From NCBI RefSeq assembly GCF_020042285.1, contig NZ_CP083388.1:1266001-1330000 (forward strand): a DNA stretch of 64,000 nucleotides, written 5' to 3'. Positions 8,711 to 18,527 of the stretch are shown one piece after another. Position numbers and translations under genes: made by a program. Within the stretch, counting starts at the first letter, position 1; each line of letters starts with the position of its first letter. A model generated the notes under the pieces. That model saw nothing but the letters and a program-made list of their open reading frames with translations, had not been told where the DNA came from and made no database searches. Origin of the DNA: Ferruginibacter albus (GTDB lineage: Bacteria > Bacteroidota > Bacteroidia > Chitinophagales > Chitinophagaceae).

Positions 8711-11335
8711 TTAAGCAGCCTGTTTTTCTTTTTTTAATGTATAATAACCAAACCATATTAATAAAAGAAACATTACCCAACCGGTTATCTCTGATATTCC
8801 ATAGCTTAGTTTAAATATCTTAGGCTCAAACTTAAATTCAATGGTGTGTTTTCCCGCAGGTATAGGTAACGCACGCAATACATAGTTTGCTTTTGCTATC
8901 GGCGTTTCCTTGCCATCGATATATGCTTTCCAGTCCTTATAAAATATTTCACTAAAAACAGCCAGGTTATTACTGTTGCTATTGCTTTCATATTTTATAG
9001 CTTCATTATCAAAAGTGATCTGTTTAATGGAAGCTGTGCTATCCGAAGCAACAACAGTACCAACTATGTTTTTAAATTCTGTATTAATAACCGCAGTATC
9101 AGCAGGGTTAAAACTATTCAACGATTTCATTTCATCTGTTGGTGTTTCAACATATTTTACTCCCTTTACAAACCAACAGTTACCCAATGCACCTGAATTG
9201 GGTAAAGCAATTGTTGACTGCTGATTTTGCTGAATGATATATTTTGTGTTCAGCATATTAAGCACGGCAGGATTCGGTTGCCCGCTTAATTGATAAGTTA
9301 TCAGGTCATCATAAATACCCAGCTTAGCAGGGTGATAACCACCGATCGATTTATGATAGTAAGAAGTTTTTGCATCCTGGAAAGGGTCGCCGTCGGTAAG
9401 ATTCAATACCCTGTAATTGGGATCCTGGTCCTTTAAGATCATTTCATCAGCAGCAGTCTTAGGATATTGTTTTGCTTCGTAAGCGTCTTTGTTATCAAAA
9501 TCTTTATCATTCAAATAATGCATATCAAAAGGCAACAGGTCTGCTAAAACCAATACAGGCATTGCAATTAAAAGAATGGTAGCAGTGATTTTTCCTTTGG
9601 TGAATAATGCTATTAATGCAAAAGCCAGCGCAACAAATATTAAAGCTCTCAAAATATCTGCGCCAAAATAACTTTGCCTGTCTTTGCGTAAAGAAGAGAG
9701 TAATTCCCTGGCAATTTTTGCATCCCCCTTAGATTGATAAAGAAAATCTTCATAAATAGAATTATCTGTTTCGGGTTTGTATAAAGGGTTGTTGTTGATA
9801 GCCTGCAACTTCGCATTAGCATCAGCGGGTGTAGCAAATGCTTCAGTAACTGCTTTTGTTCTTGCTTTATTTTCTTTACTGTAATCAGTAGTAAAATAAA
9901 TTCCTGCGGCACATACAAATACAGCCGCTGTAGCAATAAGCGCTTTTTGTAAATTTTTCCATTGCCCGGAACTATTATCCATCAATTTATCTATAGCAAG
10001 CACCGCTAATAATGGAAATAACAGCTGTGGTATTACCAGCGTCATAGAAGGTGTACGGAACTTATTGTAAAAAGGAAGATGATCAAAAATAAAATAATTA
10101 AAGCTTTCAAAATGATTGCCAAGGGCTAACAATACAGCAAATATACTGGCGGCCAATATCCACCATTTATGTTTGGCGTCTACTATAAATAAGCCAAGGA
10201 TAAAAAGAAAGCAGATGATAGCGCCAAAGTAAAAAGGTCCAACGGTAAAAGGTTGGTCACCCCAATATAATTTTGTAGAAAGATTGTTTGCTAAGTTCGT
10301 TGCCTGATCTTCAGGAACACTTAATTTATCTGTTAAATATTGAGCTACATGTGAGTTTTCATTCAATTGAGGAAAAATGCTGTAATCTCCATCTCTTTGT
10401 GCAATATGTGTTCCGTATCCCATCACACCCGGGAACATAATGCTAAATGTTTCTTCTTTGCCATAGCTCCAGCTAAACGCATAATCTTTTGTAAGCCCAA
10501 CGGTTTTATTATCTACAATCTTGTCTGCATCAACATTTGTTTTATTATCCATTATCAATTGGCCGCCCCGTTTGGTATATTTTGCATAATCCATCACAGG
10601 AAATAATATAACGGCATTCGCCATTATGCCAATAATTGCGCCTGCTGCTGCAATACCGATCGCTTTGGAAAGATGCGCAAACTCTTTTGCTTTGATCCAT
10701 CTCACTAAATAAAAAAGAGACATGATCGCAATGATGAGGAACGTGTAAAAACTTATTTGCTGGTGATTCTGCTGTAAATGAAGCGTAGCAAAAAGTGCTG
10801 TAAGTATAAAGCCGGCAATATATTTTTTATCGAAGATCAAAATAATAGCTCCGATTAAAGCAGGTGCATAAGCCATTGCCAATACTTTGGTATCGTGCCC
10901 CGCCACTGCTATAATGGGGGTGTAGGTGCTATATGTGTAAGCCAATGCTCCTAATATGGCGGCATAAGGTCGTATTCGTAAACACAAACACAAAAAGTAA
11001 AAGCAAATACAACTCAGGAAAAAGAAATTAAGCGGTTTAGGCAGGTACAATTGAAACAAGCCATTAATAATTCCTATTGGCGACCATGGTCCATCGTAAA
11101 TTATTTGATAAGCCGGCATCCCGCAAAACATGCTGGCAGACCATAAGGGGTAAGCGCCGTGTTGTTCTTTGTAAGTAACAGATTGATGCTTCATTGCATC
11201 TGAAGCCGCGTAATCGCTTTGTTGCATCACTACACCAGATTCCAATGCAGGCTTGCAAAAAATAACAGCAACTAATAAGAAAACGGCGATCGCTACTAAA
11301 TGTGGCAGCAATGTTTTAAAACTAATATTCTTCAT
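8711..11335 (-). CDS. YfhO-family polytopic membrane protein (GT-C-like fold)
   Basis: About 874 residues from the ATG at 11335 (MKNISFKTLLPHL); eight more codons are open upstream to an ATG at 11359, but the inner start puts the first membrane helix at the N-terminus. The N-terminal 60% alternates hydrophobic helices with loops, including 'MQQSDYAASDAMKH' and 'PLWSASMFCGMPAYQ' after helix one, positions where GT-C glycosyltransferases carry acidic catalytic residues. The C-terminal soluble part (residues ~590-840) ends in a last helix and KKEKQAA. The YfhO family is linked in Firmicutes to glycosylation of lipoteichoic acid; in Bacteroidota the substrate is unknown, so a glycosyl transfer role is an inference from family only. 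Own terminator; separated by 90 bases from the upstream receptor gene. Confidence 0.8.
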   Translation of the reverse strand: MKNISFKTLLPHLVAIAVFLLVAVIFCKPALESGVVMQQSDYAASDAMKHQSVTYKEQHGAYPLWSASMFCGMPAYQIIYDGPWSPIGIINGLFQLYLPKPLNFFFLSCICFYFLCLCLRIRPYAAILGALAYTYSTYTPIIAVAGHDTKVLAMAYAPALIGAIILIFDKKYIAGFILTALFATLHLQQNHQQISFYTFLIIAIMSLFYLVRWIKAKEFAHLSKAIGIAAAGAIIGIMANAVILFPVMDYAKYTKRGGQLIMDNKTNVDADKIVDNKTVGLTKDYAFSWSYGKEETFSIMFPGVMGYGTHIAQRDGDYSIFPQLNENSHVAQYLTDKLSVPEDQATNLANNLSTKLYWGDQPFTVGPFYFGAIICFLFILGLFIVDAKHKWWILAASIFAVLLALGNHFESFNYFIFDHLPFYNKFRTPSMTLVIPQLLFPLLAVLAIDKLMDNSSGQWKNLQKALIATAAVFVCAAGIYFTTDYSKENKARTKAVTEAFATPADANAKLQAINNNPLYKPETDNSIYEDFLYQSKGDAKIARELLSSLRKDRQSYFGADILRALIFVALAFALIALFTKGKITATILLIAMPVLVLADLLPFDMHYLNDKDFDNKDAYEAKQYPKTAADEMILKDQDPNYRVLNLTDGDPFQDAKTSYYHKSIGGYHPAKLGIYDDLITYQLSGQPNPAVLNMLNTKYIIQQNQQSTIALPNSGALGNCWFVKGVKYVETPTDEMKSLNSFNPADTAVINTEFKNIVGTVVASDSTASIKQITFDNEAIKYESNSNSNNLAVFSEIFYKDWKAYIDGKETPIAKANYVLRALPIPAGKHTIEFKFEPKIFKLSYGISEITGWVMFLLLIWFGYYTLKKEKQAA

Positions 11336-11426
11336 GAAGCGGTTTTTAAGAATCGGCAAATTAACTGAAAATCTGCTGTTATTTATAAATTTCCCAATTT
11401 CAAAATTTCGAAATTCGCCAATACCG

Positions 11427-14048
11427 CTAATTCACTCCCTGCATACCATTTTGAATATTTTCCTGTTCGCTTTTCAGGTTCTTTCTTTTAAATAAAGAAG
11501 CATCTAATTTTCCAAAGCGCCAGTTGAAAGTAAGTCGTAGGACCTGTGGGTCTCTTAAACGCCAGTTGTCTTGTGTAAAGTAGGAAGACTGGGAAATGCT
11601 TTCATAGATCTTTGTACGGAAGATGTCGCTCATCTGCAAGGTTAATGAAGCTGCATTATTCTTCAGGAAATCTTTTTTGATAGCAAACTCAACTTCAGAG
11701 TTGGCTGCTATATAACCATTGGCAGTAGGCTGTGTTTGCCCGCCAAAGAAAGGTCCGCCGCGGCTGCCACCGGAAGAAGGTGGAATTAAAGTTTTGGAGT
11801 TATACGTTGCCGTTAGCTGAATGGAAAAGTTTTTAGGAAGCTTAAATTCATTGCTCAATTTCCCAAACCAGCTGAACTGGCTGTTGTTAGAACCTCCTTG
11901 TAGATTATCTGCATTAATAGTACCGTTAAAGAAATTCACATTGGTAGTAATATTCCAAAAATCGGTTAATTTATTTTTAGACGTTAGCTCTAATCCGTAC
12001 GTGTAGCTGCTTTGCGCATTCGCATACGATGTTAAAATAACACTGTCTGATCTAAGCGGATTAGGGTCTTTGTCTTTATATTGGTAACGGCTGATCAAAT
12101 TATTGGTGTTTCGGAAATAAGCAGTGGCCAAAAACATATTGCCATTATTGATCTGATCTTGATAAGACAGCTCCAGCGAATTAGTATATTCAGGAACAAG
12201 ATTAGGATTGCCTTTTGAAAGATTCAACGTATCTGTATAATCAACAAAAGGGATCAGTTGAAAGAAATTAGGGCGGTTTATTTTTCTTGAATAATTTAAT
12301 TGCAGGCTTTGCTTGTCATTTAATTTATACGTTAAATAAGCGCTGGGAAAAAGATCGAGTGGAAATTTATTACTGAAAGAAGCAGTGTCATTCAAGGTTC
12401 CATCATACTTGGAACTTTCGGCTCTTAATCCCAATTGATAAGTAAAGTTTTTGATCTGTTGAGAAAAGGTAACATAGGCAGCAAGTACCTGGTCATTAAA
12501 CTTATAATTATTGCTTAAAAGTGGCGCTAATTTATAAATGTCGTCTGATGGATCTTTGAAAAGATTATTGGTAAAGCTGTTAAAATTTCTGAAAGCCACT
12601 CTTGCCCCTGCTTCAATCTTTATTTTATCTGTAATAGGGTTTTCATAATCGGTTTGAGCAGTAAAATAACCGGTATGCCCGCCTCCTGATGTTTGCTGGT
12701 ACAATGTTAAGCCTTCGGGTGTATTGTCAGGTAAAGAATAGAGCGTATTGAACAGGTTGTTATTATTGCTCTTACTATAATTATAGCTAAGATCGGCAGT
12801 GATGTCTTTATTCGCTTTTGCAAAATTGTGTTTAAAGCTTAATGTTCCGCCATAGTTTCTAAATTCACTGGTTAGATCGCTGTTGCGTATTCCTATATCA
12901 GAAAATATGGGACGATTAATAAAGTCAGTATCTCTTGCAATGTTTATCACGTCTGTTGTCGTAAATTTTCCTCTGGCAACATTTCCGCCAATTGTAATTG
13001 TATTTCTATTGTCAATAAAATAATCCAGTCCTGTTCTTAAAAAAGCAAAATTCCCGTCATTAACAGGATGATCATTTTGATTGAAATGTGAAACGCCGGC
13101 AGTATCTGAATAATCAGTACGACTACTTTTTGCATCGGTAACTGATTTTCTGAAACCAAGGGCGCCGCTTAAAAAGAAATTTACTTTTCCTCCTTTGATA
13201 TTAATGTTGCCGCCAACATTTGGTCTTGCCCTGCTGTCAATGCTTGCCCTGATATTTCCATTATAACCGGCTTTCTTATTTTTCTTAAGTACAATGTTTA
13301 AAATACCTGCACCCCCACCGGATGCGTCATACTTTGCGGATGGATTAGTGATCAATTCTACTGTAGATATCTCGTCTGCAGGAATTTGATCAAGTGTAAG
13401 GGTAGTAGGTCTTCCATCAACAAAGATTTGCGGAGAGGCGTTGCGCATCGTTACATTACCATCAATATCTACATTAACACCGGGTACATTTTTCATTACA
13501 TCCTGTGCAGTTCCGCCGGTTGCTGTAATATCCTTCTCTACATTGTAGATCTTTCTGTCAATGCTCATCGTCATTAAAGGCTTATTGGCAGTTACGGTTA
13601 CATCCTGCAATTGCTGAACATCTGCCTGTAATTTAAAATTGCCCAGGTCTTTATCTACTCCATTGATCATGCTGGTATAGTCGCCGGCTTTTGCTGAATT
13701 GAAGTTTACATCAAATGCTACTTTTTCTTCTATATTCTTATAGCCAATAGCGGTGATCACTAATTTAAATGTTGCCAATATGGGAAGGTTCTCTAAACTG
13801 AATTCACCTTTTTTATTGGTCAGCATACCTGCAACAACAACATCTTTTCTTTTTTTTGTTGCTGAATCCAACTTGGTCTGAATTAATTGTACAGAAGCTG
13901 CATCAATTGGTTTTTCTGTAGTGGCATCCACTACTTTGCCATAAAAATGCCCCAGGTTCATACCTTGAATGCCTTTAGGCGCCTGGGCAATTGAAGTAAA
14001 TCCAAGTAATAGCAAAGAAAAAGATAGGAGGAATGTTTTGTTCTTCAT
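11427..14048 (-). CDS. TonB-dependent receptor with OMP_b-brl_3 barrel
   Basis: About 873 residues from the ATG at 14048 (MKNKTFLLSFSLLLLGFTSIAQ signal peptide; an ATG five codons earlier is possible). Residues ~30-120 form a CarboxypepD_reg-like domain (GKVVDATTEKPIDAASVQL, 'GEFSLENLP'). Residues ~145-245 form the plug (DVTVTANKPLM; ITATGGTAQDVMKNVPGVNV; FVDGRPTTL; SAKYDASGGGAGILNIVLKK). The rest is a 22-strand-type outer membrane barrel ending LRLTFNWRFGKLD. The plug motif GGGAGILNIVLKK is that of the OMP_b-brl_3 branch of TonB receptors, many of unknown ligand; it lacks a SusD partner next door, so a polysaccharide role is not suggested. Takes up or exports an unknown ligand across the outer membrane with TonB energy. 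Confidence 0.88.
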   Translation of the reverse strand: MKNKTFLLSFSLLLLGFTSIAQAPKGIQGMNLGHFYGKVVDATTEKPIDAASVQLIQTKLDSATKKRKDVVVAGMLTNKKGEFSLENLPILATFKLVITAIGYKNIEEKVAFDVNFNSAKAGDYTSMINGVDKDLGNFKLQADVQQLQDVTVTANKPLMTMSIDRKIYNVEKDITATGGTAQDVMKNVPGVNVDIDGNVTMRNASPQIFVDGRPTTLTLDQIPADEISTVELITNPSAKYDASGGGAGILNIVLKKNKKAGYNGNIRASIDSRARPNVGGNINIKGGKVNFFLSGALGFRKSVTDAKSSRTDYSDTAGVSHFNQNDHPVNDGNFAFLRTGLDYFIDNRNTITIGGNVARGKFTTTDVINIARDTDFINRPIFSDIGIRNSDLTSEFRNYGGTLSFKHNFAKANKDITADLSYNYSKSNNNNLFNTLYSLPDNTPEGLTLYQQTSGGGHTGYFTAQTDYENPITDKIKIEAGARVAFRNFNSFTNNLFKDPSDDIYKLAPLLSNNYKFNDQVLAAYVTFSQQIKNFTYQLGLRAESSKYDGTLNDTASFSNKFPLDLFPSAYLTYKLNDKQSLQLNYSRKINRPNFFQLIPFVDYTDTLNLSKGNPNLVPEYTNSLELSYQDQINNGNMFLATAYFRNTNNLISRYQYKDKDPNPLRSDSVILTSYANAQSSYTYGLELTSKNKLTDFWNITTNVNFFNGTINADNLQGGSNNSQFSWFGKLSNEFKLPKNFSIQLTATYNSKTLIPPSSGGSRGGPFFGGQTQPTANGYIAANSEVEFAIKKDFLKNNAASLTLQMSDIFRTKIYESISQSSYFTQDNWRLRDPQVLRLTFNWRFGKLDASLFKRKNLKSEQENIQNGMQGVN

Positions 14049-14215
14049 AATATATAAAATCATTTGCCGGAACCGGTGTAGATGAACACTGTGTGTTTTA
14101 TCGTGTTGACCTGGTTAGACTCATTGTAAATTAAAAACAGGCGAAAAAATATAAGCCCCCTTTAATTTGGGCGGCAAGTTAGTTGCGAAAATTGCAAAGG
14201 ATGTTTAACGAAATG

Positions 14216-14824
14216 TTATTTTAAAAGCAGAGCGACAATTATTTGTACCATACCGATCAAAAAACCAAAGATAGCGCCGATGACCTCCAAAAATTTAAAC
14301 TGCTTACGGGTTATTTGATGAAGAATATCTTCTAGTTTTTCGGAAGAAAAGCCGGCGACCTTTTCAACAACGATCTTTTCCAAGTCAAGATCGTTCTGCA
14401 TTTTGTTCATATAGCTTTTCATTAATACAGGAAACAATGCCTGTAACTCGTTTAAGAAAGCATCTTTTAACTGATTGATCGTTTTTTCGCCGATGAACAT
14501 GGACAGCATCGGGAAAACATCTTTTATTTTATTGCGAAGAAAATTATCGATATGTGCTTCGATCTCGGGTTTTAGTTTTTCCAGGTTTTCAGGATCGGTA
14601 ACTTTTTTTTCTATATCTGAAAATGACAATAGTTCTTTGCCCACTACCTGACCTAACTTTTGAGCCAGCAATCGTTGATTTTTAGGAAATATTCCCTGAA
14701 TGGTTAATCCAAAGATTTTTACCGGCTTACGTGGATGAAATAACATTTTTATAGCGATCCACGTAGTGATCCATCCATTGAATGCAGATAATAGAAGCGT
14801 TGCTATGAGTGTTCCTGTTGGCAT
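14216..14824 (-). CDS. DUF445-family membrane protein
   Basis: About 202 residues from the ATG at 14824 (MPTGTLIATLLLSAFNGW); the longer reading from 14878 adds a stretch that overlaps the tRNA-His promoter and is less likely. The N-terminal helix is followed by 'TWIAIKMLFHPRKP' and 'GIFPKNQRLLAQKLGQVVG', the signature of DUF445 (YheB/YjiN-like) proteins, then a helical middle and a second membrane helix at the C-terminus (IFGFLIGMVQIIVALLL). The family's function is unknown. Transcribed divergently from tRNA-His. Confidence 0.82.
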   Translation of the reverse strand: MPTGTLIATLLLSAFNGWITTWIAIKMLFHPRKPVKIFGLTIQGIFPKNQRLLAQKLGQVVGKELLSFSDIEKKVTDPENLEKLKPEIEAHIDNFLRNKIKDVFPMLSMFIGEKTINQLKDAFLNELQALFPVLMKSYMNKMQNDLDLEKIVVEKVAGFSSEKLEDILHQITRKQFKFLEVIGAIFGFLIGMVQIIVALLLK

Positions 14825-14869
14825 TTGAGGCGCAAAGAAACAGAATAACAAATCAGTTCCAAAATGTAT

Positions 14870-14900
14870 TTTGTACAAAAGGTGTTTTGCTTTATTTTTG
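14870..14900 (+). promoter_or_regulatory. Bacteroidota-type promoter of tRNA-His
   Basis: TTTG at 14870-14873, 19-base spacer, TATTTTTG at 14893-14900, an exact match to the known Bacteroidota consensus (-33 TTTG, -7 TAnnTTTG). The mature tRNA begins 14 bases further on. Confidence 0.85.
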
Positions 14901-14913
14901 CACTCCCATAAAC

Positions 14914-14988
14914 GGTAGCTGTAGCTCAGTTGGTTAGAGCATCAGATTGTGATTCTGAGGGTCGAGGGTTCGAGCCCCTTCAGTTACC
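14914..14988 (+). tRNA. tRNA-His (GTG)
   Basis: Cloverleaf with acceptor GTAGCTG/CAGTTAC, D arm starting TAGCTCAGT, anticodon loop TTGTGAT (anticodon GTG) and T arm with GGGTTCGAGCCC. The extra G at 14914 (position -1) pairs with C73 at 14988, the identity element of histidine tRNAs. CCA is not encoded. Confidence 0.97.
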
Positions 14989-14996
14989 CGAACTTA

Positions 14997-15024
14997 AACT
15001 CTGCATTAATGCGGAGTTTTTTGT
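14997..15024 (+). terminator. Terminator after tRNA-His
   Basis: AACTCTGCAT / ATGCGGAGTT hairpin followed by TTTT, starting eight bases after the tRNA. The remaining bases up to 15293 (about 270) hold the repeat at 15087-15115 and otherwise no feature I can support. Confidence 0.8.
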
Positions 15025-15086
15025 TTTAAATGAATGAAAAGATTATCTCAATTAGTTCAGTAAAAAATTGAATAACAGAATAAGTT

Positions 15087-15115
15087 CACAACGATGCTGC
15101 TATGAAAAACAAATG
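15087..15115. repeat. 29-base dispersed intergenic repeat, copy 1
   Basis: This 29-base stretch, starting CACAACGATG and containing ATGAAAAAC, recurs at 21757-21785 with three mismatches. Both copies are intergenic. The role is unknown; it could be a small dispersed repeat family of this genome. Confidence 0.5.
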
Positions 15116-15293
15116 TGTCATCAAAAATAAATTACATAATTATGACGTAGCATTTCAAACTATCAACTTGCAATTGCCGTTCATCCAATTTTAAGAAAAG
15201 ATTAGTGTAAACGCCTTGTTAAGCCAATATTAGCACTGTTTTTTCCGTTAATTTTACATAATGTTTAATTCGTTCAAAATAAGGGATATTATT

Positions 15294-17456
15294 ATGAGCA
15301 AAAAATTCTTGCCGATTATGCTGGCACTTACGGTTGCCAGTTTTTTTGTAGCTTTTCAAACTAATGGAAAGCAAAGTGGAGGAGGAGATAATCCAAAATC
15401 TAAAAATGAAAAGATCCTGCGCAACATTGGGTTGTTGCTGGAACAAGGACATTACAGTCCTAAAACAATTAATGACGCATTTTCCAAAGAGGTGTTGAAT
15501 CGTTTTGAAAAGGAACTGGATGAAGACAAGACCATTTTTCTTCAATCGGATATTGATTCGTTTAAAGTATATGAAACGAGAATAGACGACGAGATACATG
15601 GAACTGCTTCCCTGGAATCCTTTTATCACATTGCCGATGCATACACCAGGCGTTTGAACCAGGCGTCTGAATTTTACACACCGTTATTAGCAAAACCTTT
15701 TGATTTTTCTAAAGATGAAAAGATACAGCTGGATAGTGATAAAATGCAATACCCGGCTACTGACGCAGATAGAAAAGAGGCCTGGCGTAAGCGGTTGAAA
15801 TATTTGGTGCTTACCAGGTATGCAGATGCGTTGGATGATCGTGAAAAAAATAAAGGAAAAAAAGACTTTGTTTTTAAGGCTGATTCTACCTTGGAAAGAG
15901 AATCCCGTGACCAGGTACGTAAACAAATAGGACGCTTCTTCACTACATTAAAAACACACAATACCTCTGATGAATTGTTCAGCACATTTGTAAATTCCAT
16001 TACAAGTGAAATGGATCCTCATACAGATTATTTTCCCCCGGTAGATGCCCGTTCGTTTAACGAATCTATCAGCGGAAGCTTTTTTGGTATTGGTGCTCAA
16101 TTAAAAGAAGACGATAGTAAAATCAAGATCGCCAGCCTGGTAACAGGCGGACCGGCATGGAAAGGAGGAGAACTGCAGGTAAACGATGAAATATTGAAAA
16201 TAGCGGAAGGGAAAGGCGAACCGGTAGATGTTAGCGGCTATGCGGTAAGCGATGCTGTTAAATTGATCCGCGGTGCACAAAAAGGAACAGAAGTACGATT
16301 GACTGTACGTAAAGTGGATGGAACTATTAAAGTTATTTCATTGCTTCGCGACCAAATAAAACTGGATGACACTTTTGCAAAAAGCGCTATCATTAATGGC
16401 GAGCACAAAGTGGGTTATATTTATTTACCTGAATTTTATGTGGATTTTGAAAGACCTAATGGTGCAAGATGTTCGCAGGATGTAGCAAAAGAAATTGAAA
16501 AGTTGAAAGCTGAAAATGTTGAAGGTATTATTATGGATCTAAGAGGCAATGGCGGCGGCTCTTTGCCGGAAGTGGTAAAGATGGTAGGTCTGTTTATTCC
16601 TGATGGACCGGTATGCCAGGTAAAAAGTCGTGATGAAAAACCTTATCCATATAAAGACCTTGATAAAAGTGTTTTATATAATGGACCGTTGATGGTGATG
16701 GTAGATGAGAACAGCGCATCGGCTTCTGAAATATTTGCTGCTGCTATTCAGGATTATAAACGCGGTATTATTATCGGCAGCAGCTCTACTTATGGTAAAG
16801 GAACAGTGCAACGCAATATCCCATTGAATCCTGAATCGGAAGGAGGTATGTTCAGTTCGACAGAAAAAGAAGAAGACCTGGGAACGGTTAAATTAACCTT
16901 ACAAAAATTTTATCGCATCAGCGGAGGCGCTACACAATTAAAAGGTGTTACACCTGATATTGTTATTCCTGATCGTTTTGAATATTTGAAGAGCCGTGAA
17001 AAAGATAATCCTTCTGCATTAAGCTGGGATGGAATTGAAAAAGCAGATTATACCCCATGGACGAGCAATTACAGCTATGATGCTGTTGTAAAAGCAGCCA
17101 ATGGTCAAATAAGCAGCAGCAATTCGTTGAATCAATTTAAACAGGATATTCAATGGTTGAATACAGAGAATGATAAAGAGTATTCATTGAATCTTGCCCA
17201 GTTTAAAGATGAAACGAAAAAGGTAAAAGATGTTTATAAGCAATTGGACAGCTTGAGCAAGCCTGCCAAAGACCTGGATGTAAAGAATATTGTTGCTGAC
17301 ACCACTAATTTTTCTGCAGATAAAGAGAAGTCAGAAAAGAATAAGCAATTCTTAACCCGCATCAAAGGCGATATGTATATTGATGAATCGGTGAAAGTGA
17401 TAGACAATATGATTGCACAAAGCAATTTGGCCGCAACTAAAGTAGAACAACAATAA
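15294..17456 (+). CDS. Carboxy-terminal processing protease, S41 family (Prc/Tsp-like)
   Basis: 720 residues from the ATG at 15294 (MSKKFLPIMLALTVASFFVAF, a signal peptide or anchor); eleven further codons upstream are open but hydrophilic. Residues ~30-230 match the Tsp N-terminal helical domain. A PDZ domain covers ~260-345 (GIGAQLKEDDSKIKIASL, GGPAWKGGELQVNDEI). The S41 catalytic core follows with 'IIMDLRGNGGGSLPEVV' and the serine-lysine dyad: Ser476 in ENSASASEIF and Lys502 in YGKGTVQ, spaced as in E. coli Prc. The C-terminal helical DUF3340-type extension runs to the end. It is a periplasmic protease that degrades or trims proteins with non-polar C-termini. Single gene with its own terminator. 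Confidence 0.92.
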   Translation: MSKKFLPIMLALTVASFFVAFQTNGKQSGGGDNPKSKNEKILRNIGLLLEQGHYSPKTINDAFSKEVLNRFEKELDEDKTIFLQSDIDSFKVYETRIDDEIHGTASLESFYHIADAYTRRLNQASEFYTPLLAKPFDFSKDEKIQLDSDKMQYPATDADRKEAWRKRLKYLVLTRYADALDDREKNKGKKDFVFKADSTLERESRDQVRKQIGRFFTTLKTHNTSDELFSTFVNSITSEMDPHTDYFPPVDARSFNESISGSFFGIGAQLKEDDSKIKIASLVTGGPAWKGGELQVNDEILKIAEGKGEPVDVSGYAVSDAVKLIRGAQKGTEVRLTVRKVDGTIKVISLLRDQIKLDDTFAKSAIINGEHKVGYIYLPEFYVDFERPNGARCSQDVAKEIEKLKAENVEGIIMDLRGNGGGSLPEVVKMVGLFIPDGPVCQVKSRDEKPYPYKDLDKSVLYNGPLMVMVDENSASASEIFAAAIQDYKRGIIIGSSSTYGKGTVQRNIPLNPESEGGMFSSTEKEEDLGTVKLTLQKFYRISGGATQLKGVTPDIVIPDRFEYLKSREKDNPSALSWDGIEKADYTPWTSNYSYDAVVKAANGQISSSNSLNQFKQDIQWLNTENDKEYSLNLAQFKDETKKVKDVYKQLDSLSKPAKDLDVKNIVADTTNFSADKEKSEKNKQFLTRIKGDMYIDESVKVIDNMIAQSNLAATKVEQQ

Positions 17457-17477
17457 TTTAATTGATCGCAGATATTT

Positions 17478-17506
17478 AAAGCCATCTTTTTAAGATGGCT
17501 TTTTTA
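17478..17506 (+). terminator. Rho-independent terminator of the S41 protease gene
   Basis: AAGCCATCTT / AAGATGGCTT hairpin followed by TTTTT, 22 bases after the stop codon. Confidence 0.88.
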
Positions 17507-17595
17507 ATTAAATCATTTTGTGTAAAATAATTTTTCTATCTTCGGTTTAACTCAACTCCTACAATAGCAGTATAACTCTACGAAAATTAACTGTA

Positions 17596-18489
17596 ATGAA
17601 TATTGTATCCGGAATTAATTTTTCGAGTAGAGTTGTTTTAGTTAGCCTGCTCCTGCTTTCTATCTTATTTGCCTGTAATAAAGAGCCAACTCAAACATTT
17701 GCTTCCTACAAAACCTATGCGCCGCTTCAGCCCGGCAAGTATTTTATTTATGAGCTGGATTCTACAGTCACTACAGCATTCGGCACCGGCTTTGAAGTGC
17801 ATCATTATTTATTGAAAGATTCTGTAGCAGATATTATTTACGATAATACCGATCGTCCGTCCTTACGTATTTTTAGATATTTAAAAGATAGTATCAGCGA
17901 CTGGCGCAGTATCAATACCATATTAATAACGCCAACAGATACAAGACTTGAATACAGGGAGGATAATTTGCTTTACATAAAACTATTTAGTCCGGTAACG
18001 GATTTTAATACCTGGCCGGGTAACAGTGCCATCGGCAATTCTCCTTACTTTCAAAACAATGATGGCGAGTTTCGTAATTGGCAATTCAGGTATGCGGATA
18101 TAGGCGCTTCTAAAACATTTAATGGAACTACCTATCCTAATACAGTTACAGTAGTTCAATATGACTCTACGCTAAACAGTCCTTTTTATTATAAGTGGGT
18201 GAGTGAATATCAAAAAGGTTATGAAGTATATGCAGAAGGAGTAGGGTTGGTGTATAAAGATATACTTGCCTGGGAATACCAGATAACTACTTTTTATGCA
18301 GGCTGCAAACATGTATATCCTTTAAATAATCAAAAAGATACTACTGTAGCTATTGATTGCAACCGCGACAATTGCGATTCAATAGAAAGGAATTTTACCA
18401 ATCAACATATAATCGATTGCGATACAGTTGCCGTCAATCCTTTTTATTCAGGATATGGCGTTAGAGAGGTGTTAATAGAACATAACTAA
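17596..18489 (+). CDS. Lipoprotein of unknown function
   Basis: 297 residues. Signal peptide with a lipobox (LLSILFA-C at about residue 32), so the mature protein is a lipoprotein beginning CNKEPTQTF. The rest is a beta-rich soluble domain with many aromatic residues (YAPLQPGKYFIYELDSTV, FRYLKDSISDWRS) and a cysteine-rich end (CNRDNCDS, DCDTV). I do not recognise a family; short lipoproteins of this kind are common in Bacteroidota. It is monocistronic, followed by a strong bidirectional terminator. Confidence 0.75.
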   Translation: MNIVSGINFSSRVVLVSLLLLSILFACNKEPTQTFASYKTYAPLQPGKYFIYELDSTVTTAFGTGFEVHHYLLKDSVADIIYDNTDRPSLRIFRYLKDSISDWRSINTILITPTDTRLEYREDNLLYIKLFSPVTDFNTWPGNSAIGNSPYFQNNDGEFRNWQFRYADIGASKTFNGTTYPNTVTVVQYDSTLNSPFYYKWVSEYQKGYEVYAEGVGLVYKDILAWEYQITTFYAGCKHVYPLNNQKDTTVAIDCNRDNCDSIERNFTNQHIIDCDTVAVNPFYSGYGVREVLIEHN

Positions 18490-18491
18490 AA

Positions 18492-18527
18492 AGAAAGCCC
18501 CGAATTATTCGGGGCTTTCTTTTATTT
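18492..18527. terminator. Bidirectional terminator between convergent genes
   Basis: A perfect 13-bp stem (AGAAAGCCCCGAA, loop TTA, complement) with T-rich tails on both strands. It serves the lipoprotein gene on plus and the DinB-superfamily gene on minus, whose last codons overlap the right edge. Confidence 0.92.
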